Shown: positions 8,102 through 16,848, counted from the stretch's first letter. The stretch is 37,088 nt of DNA from JAUNQW01 sp043424615 (GCA_043424615.1 JBHWOX010000055.1:1-37088), one strand, 5' to 3'. Notes: generated by a model not told the origin, from the sequence alone. Made by a program: numbers and translations.

Positions 8102-8878
8102 TTATTTGTGGTCGTCAATATCGATATCTAAACCTAATTCTTCAACTAAGCCTTTGTAACCATCCGCTTCCAATTGGATAGCCAGGTCTTTATCACCAGT
8201 TTTCACGATGCGACCATCCATCATAATATGGACAAAATCAGGCTCAATATAGTTCAGTAGGCGTTGGTAGTGGGTGATAATCAACGCTCCAAAGTCATCG
8301 CCTCTCATGGAATTGATTCCTTTTGAAACCACTCGTAAGGCGTCAATGTCTAAACCAGAATCAATCTCATCTAAAATGGCAAAGGTCGGCTCAATCATTA
8401 ATAGTTGGAGAATTTCATTTCGTTTTTTCTCCCCACCTGAAAAGCCTTCATTCAGATAGCGTTCCGCCATATCTTGATCCATTTCTAAAAGATCCATTTT
8501 TTCATCTAATTTATTAATGAAATCCATAATATTAATCTGATCATCAGCTTCGCGGCGGGAGTTGATGGCTGAGCGAATAAATTCTGCATTGGTAATCCCT
8601 GGAATTTCGCTAGGGTATTGGACAGCTAAAAACAAACCAGCTCGCGCACGTTCGTCCACATCCATTTCCAAAATGTTTTGACCTTCCAGCCAAACTTCTC
8701 CTTGGGTGATATCAAAAGCGGGATGGCCCATGATAGCAGCAGCCAGGGTGGATTTCCCAGTCCCATTGGGTCCCATGACGGCATGAATTTCACCTGTGTT
8801 CATTTCTAAATTAACACCTTTTAATATTTCCTTATCTTCAATGGAAACGTGAAGATCTTTTATGATTAATTCTGACAT
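8102..8878 (-). CDS. sufC: Fe-S assembly ATPase SufC
   Basis: ABC-type ATPase, 258 residues, that drives conformational change of the SufB-SufD scaffold; a soluble ABC protein without membrane partners. Walker A is GPNGTGKST (about 36-44), the signature region is FSGGEKKRNE, Walker B is FAILDEIDSGLDID and the switch His is in IITHYQRLL. The SufC-specific FLAVQYPSEIPGI insertion after Walker A is present. It is the first gene of the suf operon. The 192-base gap upstream ends with the ilvD terminator; I could not assign a convincing -10/-35 pair there. Confidence 0.96.
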   Translation of the reverse strand: MSELIIKDLHVSIEDKEILKGVNLEMNTGEIHAVMGPNGTGKSTLAAAIMGHPAFDITQGEVWLEGQNILEMDVDERARAGLFLAVQYPSEIPGITNAEFIRSAINSRREADDQINIMDFINKLDEKMDLLEMDQDMAERYLNEGFSGGEKKRNEILQLLMIEPTFAILDEIDSGLDIDALRVVSKGINSMRGDDFGALIITHYQRLLNYIEPDFVHIMMDGRIVKTGDKDLAIQLEADGYKGLVEELGLDIDIDDHK

Positions 8879-9011
8879 CTTTTCGCCTCTCTTTTCTTAA
8901 TAATCTAGATATAAATCCTAACATGACTAGCCGGGAATGTCTTAGCATTTGCAAGCACAGCTTATAAATTAATTTAATAGTTCCTTCTACTAGCGCTTTG
9001 CCGCCCCTTGC

Positions 9012-9044
9012 AAAAAAGAAAGACTGTGAGCGTCCTCACAGCCT
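9012..9044 (-). terminator. Terminator of the leu-ilvD operon
   Basis: Minus strand: GGCTGTGAG and CTCACAGTC form a stem around GACG, followed by TTTCTTTTTTG. It lies about 26 bases beyond the ilvD stop codon and separates the leu operon from suf. Confidence 0.85.
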
Positions 9045-9070
9045 CTTGCTGACAATTTTTCATCCTCCAG

Positions 9071-10786
9071 CTATTGATCAGTAGACTCCTCCAGTGGATC
9101 ACGACCATAAAAGTCAGTGACCGCACCTTTGGATGCTGATGACACAATGTGGGCATATTTACCTAAAACGCCTCGAGTTTCTAATTCTGGAAGAACTAAT
9201 TTTTCACGACGTTTCGCTAATTCTTCATCCGATACCTGCATGCTTAACTCTTTAGTGTCTTGGTCAATGATGATGGTATCATTGTCTTCTAACAAGGCAA
9301 TTGGACCACCAACAATGGCTTCGGGAGCGATATGTCCCACCACAAAACCGTGAGAGCCGCCTGAGAAGCGACCATCAGTGATCAAGCATACCTTGATCCC
9401 TTTACCTGAAATAATGGAGGAAAGAGATAACATTTCAGGCATGCCCGGTCCACCTTTAGGTCCAACATAACGAACCACCACCACATCACCATCGACAATC
9501 TCCCCTGCCAGGGTAGCTTCAATAGCGCTTTCTTCATCGTCAAAAACCTTGGCTGGACCTTCATGACGGCGGGCTTTCAAACCGGACACTTTAACGACGG
9601 CCCCTTCTGGAGCCAGATTCCCTTTCAGGACAATCAACGGCCCATCGGCACGTTTTGGTCGGTCTAAAGGCATGATGACTTGTTGTCCTTCCGCTAAATC
9701 TGGTGCTTCAGCAAGGTTTTCAGCCATGGTTTTTCCTGTAATGGTCAGACAGTCTCCATGGATATAGCCGTTTTGATACAAGTATTTCAAGACAGCTGGC
9801 ACGCCACCAACAGCATATAAATCTTGGAAGACATATTGGCCAGATGGTTTAAGGTCTGCTAGGTGAGGAACCTTAGCTTGAATATCATTGAAGTCTTCAA
9901 TGCTTAAGTCCACATCTGCTGCGTGAGCAATGGCCAACAAATGGAGAATGGCGTTGGTAGACCCTCCCAGAGCCATGGTTAAGACGATAGCGTTTTCCAT
10001 AGACTGGCGGGTAATAATGTCACGTGGTCGTATATCTTTTTCAATTAAATGAACGACGGCTTCACCCGCTTCAAAAACATCCTTCAACTTATCTCCAGTT
10101 GTGGCAGGGTGAGAAGAAGAGCCAGGTAAGCTTAAGCCCATAGCTTCGATGGCAGAAGCCATGGTATTAGCGGTATACATCCCCCCACAAGCTCCAGGTC
10201 CTGGGCACGCTCGACATTCAATGGCTCGGACTTCTTCTTCCGTCATTTCATCATTGTTCCATTTTCCAATGGCTTCAAAAATGGAGACCAAATCAATGTC
10301 ATTGCCCTCTTCATCTTTTCCTGCTGCGATGGTCCCACCATAAACAAAGATAGATGGAACATTTAAGTTAGCCATAGCGATAACAGAACCCGGCATGTTT
10401 TTATCACAGCCGCCAATAGCAATAAAAGCATCTAAGTTTTGTCCGCTGACTGCAATTTCCATGGAATCTGCAATTACATCTCGCGACGGTAAGGAATAGG
10501 ACATGCCACGAGTCCCCATGGAAATCCCATCAGAAACGGTGATGGTATTGAATTCACATGGCCAGCCTTGCTGCTTCTTAATACCTTCTTTAGCCAGGTG
10601 GGCCAAGTCTCTTAGATGAATATTACAGGGGGTATTTTCCGCATAGGTGGAAATGACCCCCACTTGAGGTTTCTTGAAATCATCATCAGTCATCCCAGTC
10701 GCTCTTAACATCCCACGGTTGGGAGACTTGACCACGCCATCATAAACATGCGAATTGATTCTTAAATCTTTTTCTTCTCTCTCCAT
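9071..10786 (-). CDS. ilvD: Dihydroxy-acid dehydratase IlvD
   Basis: Fe-S dependent dehydratase of 571 residues that makes the 2-keto acids for valine, leucine and isoleucine. The three cluster-binding Cys are visible: Cys54 (ENTPCNIH), Cys127 (GGCDKNMPG) and Cys200 (PGACGGMYTANTM); the C-terminal GRFSGGSHGFVVGHIAPEA motif is intact. It is the last gene of the leu operon, 24 bases after the SufT-like gene, with AAAAGGAG before the ATG. No ilvB, ilvN or ilvC is in the window, so the rest of the branched-chain pathway must lie elsewhere or be missing. Its placement directly after a predicted cluster-maturation factor fits its need for an Fe-S cluster. Confidence 0.97.
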   Translation of the reverse strand: MEREEKDLRINSHVYDGVVKSPNRGMLRATGMTDDDFKKPQVGVISTYAENTPCNIHLRDLAHLAKEGIKKQQGWPCEFNTITVSDGISMGTRGMSYSLPSRDVIADSMEIAVSGQNLDAFIAIGGCDKNMPGSVIAMANLNVPSIFVYGGTIAAGKDEEGNDIDLVSIFEAIGKWNNDEMTEEEVRAIECRACPGPGACGGMYTANTMASAIEAMGLSLPGSSSHPATTGDKLKDVFEAGEAVVHLIEKDIRPRDIITRQSMENAIVLTMALGGSTNAILHLLAIAHAADVDLSIEDFNDIQAKVPHLADLKPSGQYVFQDLYAVGGVPAVLKYLYQNGYIHGDCLTITGKTMAENLAEAPDLAEGQQVIMPLDRPKRADGPLIVLKGNLAPEGAVVKVSGLKARRHEGPAKVFDDEESAIEATLAGEIVDGDVVVVRYVGPKGGPGMPEMLSLSSIISGKGIKVCLITDGRFSGGSHGFVVGHIAPEAIVGGPIALLEDNDTIIIDQDTKELSMQVSDEELAKRREKLVLPELETRGVLGKYAHIVSSASKGAVTDFYGRDPLEESTDQ

Positions 10787-10810
10787 CGTCTACTCCTTTT
10801 TTGGCTTCAG

Positions 10811-11155
10811 CTAACCTCTGATCCCTAAAGCAATGCGCCCATAACGGGTCATGCGGTCAATAGACCAGGGGGGGTCGAAGGTTAACTCACAATAGGCTTC
10901 ATTGACAAAATCTAATTCATTTAAAGCGTACATAATTTCAGCTTGGATGATATCTACCAAAGGGCACCCAATGGTCGTTAAAGTCATCAAGACCTCACAA
11001 TCCCCTTCTTCATTCATTGAGACTTCATAAATCAATCCTAAATTCACAATATCAAGCCCCAATTCAGGGTCTAAGACTCGCATGAGTTGGTCAGTTAATT
11101 CATCTTTATATTGTACAGCTTCATTTTTGAAAACAATGGGCTCTTTAGAATCCAT
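10811..11155 (-). CDS. SufT-like MIP18/DUF59 Fe-S maturation factor
   Basis: Protein of 114 residues in the MIP18 (DUF59) family, called SufT or metal-sulfur cluster biosynthetic enzyme in Firmicutes. Members help load Fe-S clusters onto client enzymes. Characteristic blocks are RVLDPELGLDIVNLGLIYEV, MTLTTIGCPL with the conserved Cys, and the C-terminal DPPWSIDRMTRYGRIALGI. It sits nine bases after leuD and 24 bases before ilvD, so it is flanked by genes for two Fe-S dehydratases and shares their transcript, under leucine control. The implied job is maturation of LeuCD and IlvD; this is inferred from family and location. Fe-S assembly genes begin only about 1.9 kb downstream. Confidence 0.88.
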   Translation of the reverse strand: MDSKEPIVFKNEAVQYKDELTDQLMRVLDPELGLDIVNLGLIYEVSMNEEGDCEVLMTLTTIGCPLVDIIQAEIMYALNELDFVNEAYCELTFDPPWSIDRMTRYGRIALGIRG

Positions 11156-11164
11156 AAAACTCTC

Positions 11165-11821
11165 CTATTTTATCTTACTTTTCATGCTGCCGTTCGAATA
11201 ATCATAGGCATGAGGACCTGGCCGATAGAAGTCATTCCATTTATCTTCATAAGCTTGTAGGCCCTCTTGGTGCTCCATAGTTTCCATTATATCATCAATC
11301 CCGTGAAGTAGTTTATGTTTTACTTCCGGGTCGATATCAAAGTGATAGCTGTGGTCTGGACTTTTAATCTCTTGTTCGTCTAAATCAACTGTCACTTCCT
11401 GATCAGCATCCAGCTGGGCGAGTTCTTGGCGGGCATTTTCAGGCAAAGAAATGGCCAGCAAACCATTTTTGACCGTATTATTATAGAAGATATCATTAAA
11501 ACTTCCGGCAATGACCACACGAAAACCATAATCATCCAAGGCCCAGACAGCATGTTCACGAGAAGATCCTCCCGCAAAATTGTCACCAGCTATTAAAATA
11601 CTGGCACCCTGCCGGTCAGGGTCATTCAAAGGAAAATTAGGATTGTCTTTGCCATTATCTGGGCCGGGAGTTTGAATATAACGCCAATTGGCAAATAAAA
11701 ACTTCCCAAAGCCTTTCTTTTCAATATGACTTAAAAAACGGCTGGGCAAAATCTGATCGGTATTGATGCCGTCTTCCATCAAAGCAACGGTCGTTCCTGT
11801 ATGAGTATTAAATGATCTCAT
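11165..11821 (-). CDS. leuD: 3-isopropylmalate dehydratase small subunit LeuD
   Basis: Small subunit, 218 residues, slightly longer than the usual ~200. With LeuC it isomerises 2- to 3-isopropylmalate. It forms the swivelling domain; the family motifs INTDQILPSRFL and GDNFAGGSSREHAVWAL (substrate-binding GSSREHA loop) are visible, as is FNDIFYNNTVKNGLL. The start overlaps the leuC stop by 14 bases, the typical coupled arrangement for subunits that must be made in equal amounts. The C-terminus ends in a YDYSNGSMKSKIK tail that is not conserved in my recollection. Confidence 0.96.
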   Translation of the reverse strand: MRSFNTHTGTTVALMEDGINTDQILPSRFLSHIEKKGFGKFLFANWRYIQTPGPDNGKDNPNFPLNDPDRQGASILIAGDNFAGGSSREHAVWALDDYGFRVVIAGSFNDIFYNNTVKNGLLAISLPENARQELAQLDADQEVTVDLDEQEIKSPDHSYHFDIDPEVKHKLLHGIDDIMETMEHQEGLQAYEDKWNDFYRPGPHAYDYSNGSMKSKIK

Positions 11822-13208
11822 GGTCGATGGCCACCTCCTGATTATCTTTTCTTGGGTCGTAAAACTGACCTTTAATAGCCGCTAAAACAGCGACAGCTGG
11901 ACTACACAAGTGGGTTCGTGATCCAGGTCCTTGCCGGCCTTCAAAGTTACGGTTGGTGGTTGAAGCACAGTGGACACCTGCGGGTACGCGGTCACCGTTC
12001 ATCGAAATACAGGCGGAACAACCCGGCTCCCGCCATTCGAATCCGGCGTCCTTATACATCTGAGCAATCCCTAATTCCTCGGCTTGGTGTTTGACGGTAC
12101 GACTTCCTGGAACCACCACCGCATAAACGCCCTCCTGCACCTGCCGTCCCTTGATATATTTGGCTCCTTCGATTAAATCTTCCAATCGCGCGTTGGTACA
12201 AGAGCCAAGGAAAACATTGCTGACCGGAATATCCCCGGCCGACATCCCGGCCTGTAAGTCCATATAATCATAGGCCCGCTCTTGGGCTGCATCTGTTGCT
12301 TGGGGTAATTTTTCACTCATGCCAATCCCCATCGCCGGGGTGGTTCCCCAAGTGATATAAGGTTCCAAGTCGCTGACATCCAATTCAATGGTCTTATCAA
12401 AAGCAGCCCCTTCATCCGTGTAAAGAGTTTGCCAGTAGTCTACGGCCCGGTCAAAATCAGCAGGAGCCTTGGCTCGACCTTGAAGGTGGTCAAAGGTCTT
12501 TTGGTCTGGGGCGATGAGGGCATATTTAGAGCCGAATTCAATCCCCAGATTACACATGGTCATGCGGGCTTCCATGCTTAAGTTTTCAACCGTTGGCCCA
12601 TAAAATTCGATAGCATGCCCTTGACCAAAATCAGTGCCATACAGGCGGAAGAGATGAAGCATGATATCTTTTGAATAGACCCCTTCTTGTAGGTCTCCAG
12701 TGATTTTAATCCCTAAAGTTTTTGGTTTTTTCTGCCAGAGAGACTGGGTAGCAAACACATGCTCCACCTCAGAAGACCCAATACCAAAAGCAATGGCTCC
12801 ACAAGCCCCGTGAGTGGCCGTATGGGAATCTCCACAGACAATGGTTTTACCAGGTTGGGTGGCTCCGGTTTCAGGTCCAATCATATGGACAATGCCTTGG
12901 CCTTCTGAGCCGTAATCCATCAATTCCACCCCAAAATAGTCGCAATTTTCTTCCAAAGTTTCAATTTGCTTTTTAGCAATTATGTCTTGGATGTTGTAAA
13001 TATCCTTGGTGGGATTGTTGTGGTCGATGGTTGCTAAGGTTTTTTCTGGCGCTCGCAAGGGCCGATCTTGTTCTTTCAAGGACGAAAAGCCTTGGGGAGA
13101 GGTCACTTCATGGATCAGATGGAGGTCAATGTAGAGCAGTTGGCTTTCCCCCTCTTCTCCAGCAATCACATGGGTCTGCCAGACCTTGTCGAATAATGTT
13201 TGTGCCAT
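11808..13208 (-). CDS. leuC: 3-isopropylmalate dehydratase large subunit LeuC
   Basis: Aconitase-superfamily large subunit, 466 residues, carrying the catalytic [4Fe-4S] cluster for the second step of leucine synthesis. The three cluster Cys are Cys337 (LGSCTNARLEDL), Cys397 and Cys400 (PGCSACISMNGD). Other signatures are VCGDSHTATHGACGAIAFGIG (about 125-144) and the terminal NRNFEGRQGPGSRTHL. The ribosome binding site is AAGGAGGAAGACC just before the ATG, 11 bases after leuB. It depends on Fe-S assembly, provided by the adjacent suf operon. Confidence 0.97.
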   Translation of the reverse strand: MAQTLFDKVWQTHVIAGEEGESQLLYIDLHLIHEVTSPQGFSSLKEQDRPLRAPEKTLATIDHNNPTKDIYNIQDIIAKKQIETLEENCDYFGVELMDYGSEGQGIVHMIGPETGATQPGKTIVCGDSHTATHGACGAIAFGIGSSEVEHVFATQSLWQKKPKTLGIKITGDLQEGVYSKDIMLHLFRLYGTDFGQGHAIEFYGPTVENLSMEARMTMCNLGIEFGSKYALIAPDQKTFDHLQGRAKAPADFDRAVDYWQTLYTDEGAAFDKTIELDVSDLEPYITWGTTPAMGIGMSEKLPQATDAAQERAYDYMDLQAGMSAGDIPVSNVFLGSCTNARLEDLIEGAKYIKGRQVQEGVYAVVVPGSRTVKHQAEELGIAQMYKDAGFEWREPGCSACISMNGDRVPAGVHCASTTNRNFEGRQGPGSRTHLCSPAVAVLAAIKGQFYDPRKDNQEVAIDHEII

Positions 13209-13219
13209 GGTCTTCCTCC

Positions 13220-14260
13220 TTATCTTCTTAGTTTTTCAATAACTGCCTGGGTGAAGGCTGTTCGTGACGCGCTTCCTCCTAAATCAGCCGTCACAGTCCC
13301 TTCTGCCATCACACTGGAACAGGCGGCTTCGATATCACTCGCCACTTGCTCTTCGCTGAAAGATTGCCGCAACATCATAGTCACCGATAAAATCATCGAC
13401 ATGGGGTTGGCTTTGTCCTGACCCGCAATATCCGGAGCCGATCCGTGAATAGGTTCGTAAAGTGAAGGTCCCTCTTCGCTTAGGGACGCTGAAGGGAGCA
13501 TCCCTAATGATCCTGTAATGACAGAGGCTTCATCTGATAAAATGTCACCAAAAAGGTTCTCAGTCACTATAACGTCAAAATCAGACGGTGAGCTGATAAT
13601 CTTCATCGATGCCGCATCCACATAAAGGTGGTTGACTTCAACCTCAGGATAGTCCTGGCTGATTTCTTGCACGATTTGCCGCCATAGCTGGCTATTTGCC
13701 AGAACATTAGCTTTGTCGACGGAGGTTAATTTTTTACGGCGGGCCATGGCCTGGTCAAAGGCCAAGCGGACGATACGTTCGATGCTTTCACGTGAATAAT
13801 ACATGGTGTCAAAGGCTTCTTGCTGGTCATGGTACTTGGGACGACCGAAATAGAGTCCCCCAATAAGTTCCCGAATCATCATAAAATCTGTCCCGCGAAC
13901 AATCTCTGCTTTCAAGGGGGAATGGTCGAGAAGGCTTTCATTAACTTGAGTAGGTCGTAAATTAGCGAATAATTTTAGAGACTTACGCAATTCTAAAAGA
14001 CCGTCTTCAGGTGTTTTTTCATCTTTTTCCCATTTTGGCCCCCCAATGGCTCCCAATAAGATAGCATCTGCTTGCCGGCAAGCTTCAATGGTTTGAGGAG
14101 GGCAAGAATCTCCTACTTGATCTGTCGCTGCCCCACCAATGAGCCCGTGCTGGAGTTCATAATCAAAACGACCTTGGCTGGCCACTTCTAAAATATCTAA
14201 AGCAGATTGACAAATTTCTGGTCCAATGCCGTCACCGGCCAATACAACGATTTTATTCAT
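13220..14260 (-). CDS. leuB: 3-isopropylmalate dehydrogenase LeuB
   Basis: NAD+- and Mg2+-dependent oxidative decarboxylase, 346 residues, third step of leucine synthesis. Visible: N-terminal GDGIGPEI, the substrate-arginine segment LRPTQV, DFMMIRELIGGLYFG, the metal-binding YVDAASMKIISSPSDFDVIVTENLFGDILSDEAS stretch (two conserved Asp in the last part), and the nucleotide-binding EPIHGSAPDIAGQDKANP. It follows leuA by three bases, its AGAGGA ribosome binding site lying in the leuA end. Confidence 0.97.
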   Translation of the reverse strand: MNKIVVLAGDGIGPEICQSALDILEVASQGRFDYELQHGLIGGAATDQVGDSCPPQTIEACRQADAILLGAIGGPKWEKDEKTPEDGLLELRKSLKLFANLRPTQVNESLLDHSPLKAEIVRGTDFMMIRELIGGLYFGRPKYHDQQEAFDTMYYSRESIERIVRLAFDQAMARRKKLTSVDKANVLANSQLWRQIVQEISQDYPEVEVNHLYVDAASMKIISSPSDFDVIVTENLFGDILSDEASVITGSLGMLPSASLSEEGPSLYEPIHGSAPDIAGQDKANPMSMILSVTMMLRQSFSEEQVASDIEAACSSVMAEGTVTADLGGSASRTAFTQAVIEKLRR

Positions 14261-14263
14261 TTT

Positions 14264-15787
14264 TTAATCCTCTTTTCCTTGTTCACATGCTTGTAGATAG
14301 GCTTTAGCAGAAGCGGTCAGCACATCATGGTCAATGCCCGTCCCGTTAAAAATTTTTCCGCTAGAATTTTGGACCAAGACATGGACTTGGGCTTGGGCGT
14401 CGACCCCTTCCGTAATGGCATCGATAGAATATTCTAATAGTTCCATTTCTTCTGTGCCCATTAATTTTTCGATTGTAGAGAAAATAGCAGCGACGCTTCC
14501 CACACCAATGGAAGTGTCTTGAATAAGCTGATCATCTTTTTGGCTGTCCTTAATAGCAACCGTTGCGATTTGAGTGTCTTCATCTACATATTGAACCATC
14601 AATTTATATAATTCGTAACGGGAAGCAGAGGCCATGGCTTGACCGGTCATGATGGCATGAAGGTCGTTTTCTGTTACCACTTTTTTCTTATCGGCCAAAT
14701 CTTTAAAAGCGACAAAAGCGGCTTGCATCTCGTCTTCATTAGAGGTGTCGTAGCCCATTTCTTCTAAGCGAACTGTGAAGGCATGGCGACCAGACAATTT
14801 TCCTAAAGGCAAGGCATTCTTTTCGACTCCCACCAGCTGAGGGGTGATGATTTCATAGGTTTCAGGGTTTTTCAAAACCCCATCTTGGTGAATGCCTGAT
14901 TCATGAGCATAAGCATTGGCCCCCACTACCGACTTATTACGAGGAACAGGCATACCTGACAAACGGCTAACCAAATCACTGGTTCTTTTCGTCTCTTTTA
15001 GACAAATGTTAGTATCCTTTTGATAGTAGTCTTGGCGAATATACAAGGCAACAGCCGCTTCCTCAAGAGCTGTATTGCCGGCCCGCTCTCCTATACCGTT
15101 GACTGTTCCCTCAATTCGACTCGCCCCGTTTTGAACAGCAGCCAGGGAATTGGCAACAGCCATACCAAGGTCGTCATGGCAGTGAATGGCAAATTCAGCC
15201 TGGTCAAAGGATGGCACATGAGCGTTTAGATATTGGAAAAGTTCAGCAATTTCAGCTGGATTAGAATAACCGACAGTATCAGGAATATTGATGATATTCG
15301 CCCCATGCGAAATCGCAACTTCGACAACTTCAGCCAAGAAATCCCATTCTGTTCGGGTCGCGTCTTCAGCAGAAAATTGAAGCTTGTCAAAATATTTTTT
15401 AGCGTAGGTGACATGGTCGATCACAATATCAATGATTTCTTCCTTGCTTTTTTTCAACTTATACTCTCGATGGATGGGACTTGTAGCCACAAAGATATGA
15501 ATTTGTTTATTTTCACAATCCTCTAGAGCATCGCGGACCGCATCAATGTCTTTTTTATTACAACGGGCCAAGCCACAGACGGTGGTCTTCGTTAGGGCAC
15601 GTCCGATTGCTTGAACCGCTTCGAAATCTCCCTTGGAAGAAATCGGGAAACCTGCCTCTAAACAGTCCACCCCCCAATGTTCTAATTGTCTAGCGATTTG
15701 AATTTTTTCTTGTGTATTAAAATTAACTCCTGGTGTTTGTTCTCCATCTCGAAGAGTGGTATCAAAAAATTTAACGGTTTGAGACAT
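14264..15787 (-). CDS. leuA: 2-isopropylmalate synthase LeuA
   Basis: First committed enzyme of leucine synthesis (2-ketoisovalerate + acetyl-CoA), 507 residues. The N-terminal HMGL-like TIM barrel starts FFDTTLRDGEQTPG, with metal ligands in AIHCHDDLGMAVANS and the GIGERAGNTALEE motif; the C-terminal part (from about residue 380) is the LeuA dimer/allosteric domain that normally binds leucine. An open frame continues 44 codons further upstream to 15919, but I place the start at 15787: AAAAGGAGGAATATC precedes it, the family begins at this point, and the extension would translate the attenuator hairpins. First gene of leuABCD-sufT-ilvD. Confidence 0.97.
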   Translation of the reverse strand: MSQTVKFFDTTLRDGEQTPGVNFNTQEKIQIARQLEHWGVDCLEAGFPISSKGDFEAVQAIGRALTKTTVCGLARCNKKDIDAVRDALEDCENKQIHIFVATSPIHREYKLKKSKEEIIDIVIDHVTYAKKYFDKLQFSAEDATRTEWDFLAEVVEVAISHGANIINIPDTVGYSNPAEIAELFQYLNAHVPSFDQAEFAIHCHDDLGMAVANSLAAVQNGASRIEGTVNGIGERAGNTALEEAAVALYIRQDYYQKDTNICLKETKRTSDLVSRLSGMPVPRNKSVVGANAYAHESGIHQDGVLKNPETYEIITPQLVGVEKNALPLGKLSGRHAFTVRLEEMGYDTSNEDEMQAAFVAFKDLADKKKVVTENDLHAIMTGQAMASASRYELYKLMVQYVDEDTQIATVAIKDSQKDDQLIQDTSIGVGSVAAIFSTIEKLMGTEEMELLEYSIDAITEGVDAQAQVHVLVQNSSGKIFNGTGIDHDVLTASAKAYLQACEQGKED

Positions 15788-15835
15788 GATATTCCTCCTT
15801 TTATTCTGTTGGAAAGCTGGCAACAAGCTAAAAAG

Positions 15836-15925
15836 ATTATAAAAAAAACACCCACTAGAATGGGTGCTTTCCGTTTGTCCCATTCCGCGAATGCTGAATA
15901 GGGTTTGAGCAATGCCCAAACCCTA
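15836..15925 (-). promoter_or_regulatory. Attenuator region of the leu operon (competing hairpins and terminator)
   Basis: Starting at the leader-peptide stop, minus strand: AGGGTTTG pairs with CAAACCCT (15925-15899), then a small CATTC-GCG-GAATG hairpin, then an intrinsic terminator in which AGCACCCA pairs with TGGGTGTT (15869-15848) followed by a T-run. The GAATGGG of the middle hairpin (about 15885-15879) is perfectly complementary to the CCCATTC of the terminator's 5' arm, so it can act as antiterminator; GGTGCTT inside the leader-peptide gene is complementary to the AAGCACC part of the same arm. Mutually exclusive folds are thus available. No T-box sequence or GGTGGNACCGCG motif is present. 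Confidence 0.8.
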
Positions 15926-15994
15926 ACTTAATAATAATAAAGAAGCACCAAAGTTGGTGTTCATATTTTTCAATTGAATGCTAGCCACACACAT
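15923..15994 (-). CDS. Leucine leader peptide (leuL-like) of the leu attenuator
   Basis: A 23-codon open frame begins with ATG at 15994, preceded by AAAGGAGCACTAAAG, and ends with TAG at 15923. Codons 19-22 are four consecutive Leu codons, all TTA, followed by one Ser and the stop; codon 8 is also Leu (TTG). The frame lies between a consensus promoter and an intrinsic terminator just ahead of leuA. This is the textbook layout of a leader peptide that senses charged tRNA-Leu: ribosomes stall on the Leu run when leucine is scarce. I see the frame, the Leu run and the hairpins directly; function as attenuator is inferred. A nested start at Met11 would give a 13-residue version. Confidence 0.85.
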   Translation of the reverse strand: MCVASIQLKNMNTNFGASLLLLS

Positions 15995-16026
15995 CTTTAG
16001 TGCTCCTTTACAATTTAATTGTATTC

Positions 16027-16055
16027 ATAATAATGCAATTTCATACAGCTGTCAA
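16027..16055 (-). promoter_or_regulatory. Consensus promoter of the leu operon
   Basis: Minus strand: TTGACA (16055-16050), a 17-base spacer and TATTAT (16032-16027). The start point would be near 16020, about 26 bases before the leader-peptide ATG and about 230 bases before leuA. Confidence 0.88.
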
Positions 16056-16156
16056 CTAGAATGTCACATATTTTTTAGTCAATGCTCCCTTTTAATCTAT
16101 AACAGCTCTGAGCAAATATGATAAAATATAAGTCCTGAGAAAAGGAGGAGATGTGG

Positions 16157-16837
16157 ATGGCAGACTTATTGATCGTGGAAGACCAAGAAGATATTCATTT
16201 AATGGTGAAGGAAGCTCTCCAACAAGCAGGTTACAGCAGTCAATCGGCTTATTCAGGAACAGAGGCTCAACTTTTGTTAAAGCATGAGTCTTATCGGCTC
16301 ATTCTTTTAGACTTAATGCTGGCGGGGATGAGTGGGGAGGAATTAATTAGCTGGGTCCGCCAAGACTCACAAGTCCCTATTCTAGTCATGTCGGCTAAAG
16401 ATTCTATCAGTTCGAAAGTGGAAGTTCTGGGTTTAGGCGCGGATGACTATCTGGTTAAACCTTTTGACCTCGAAGAATTGATTGCCCGTGTTCAAGTCTT
16501 ATTGAAAAGAACGGCCACCGGACCAAGCCCAGCTCAAACAAATGCTTCATTTGAGGGCTTGTCATATGATCCAGCTAACCATACCTTTTCCTACCAAGAC
16601 TCTTATCTTTCATTAACCCCCTTAGAAAATCGTATCCTTCGCTTGCTTTTCCAATCTCCCCAACGTATTTTTTCCAAGCAAGAAATTTATGAATATGCTT
16701 GGGAAGAAGATTATTTTGGAGAAGACCAAACCATAAACGTCCACATCTCCAACTTGCGAAAGAAATTGGAAGCCGCCAGCCAAAAAGAATGGATTCAAAC
16801 CATTTGGGGAATTGGCTTCCGCTTAATGAAAAAATAA
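16157..16837 (+). CDS. OmpR-family response regulator
   Basis: DNA-binding response regulator of 226 residues. Receiver domain (1-115): acidic pocket near Asp9, phospho-acceptor Asp52 in LILLDLML, Ser79 and Lys101 in DDYLVKPFD. The C-terminal winged helix (about 130-226) has LTPLENRILRLLFQSP and the recognition-helix segment TINVHISNLRKKL. I prefer the ATG at 16157 to 16151 because GGAGGAG is too close to the first. The gene is followed by its own terminator, then an ABC exporter and a histidine kinase, so the system reads regulator, transporter, sensor. Its targets probably include the exporter genes. Confidence 0.92.
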   Translation: MADLLIVEDQEDIHLMVKEALQQAGYSSQSAYSGTEAQLLLKHESYRLILLDLMLAGMSGEELISWVRQDSQVPILVMSAKDSISSKVEVLGLGADDYLVKPFDLEELIARVQVLLKRTATGPSPAQTNASFEGLSYDPANHTFSYQDSYLSLTPLENRILRLLFQSPQRIFSKQEIYEYAWEEDYFGEDQTINVHISNLRKKLEAASQKEWIQTIWGIGFRLMKK

Positions 16838-16848
16838 AATCTAAAGAA

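Noticed and set aside
15788..15919. A 44-codon N-terminal extension of leuA
   Set aside because: It would translate the attenuator hairpins and terminator, has no ribosome binding site at its ATG, and is not part of the LeuA family; the start at 15787 has AAAAGGAGG.
15788..16020. T-box leader for the leu operon
   Set aside because: No T-box consensus, no GGTGGNACCGCG-like antiterminator and no specifier loop; the leader is short and holds a translated Leu-rich frame instead.
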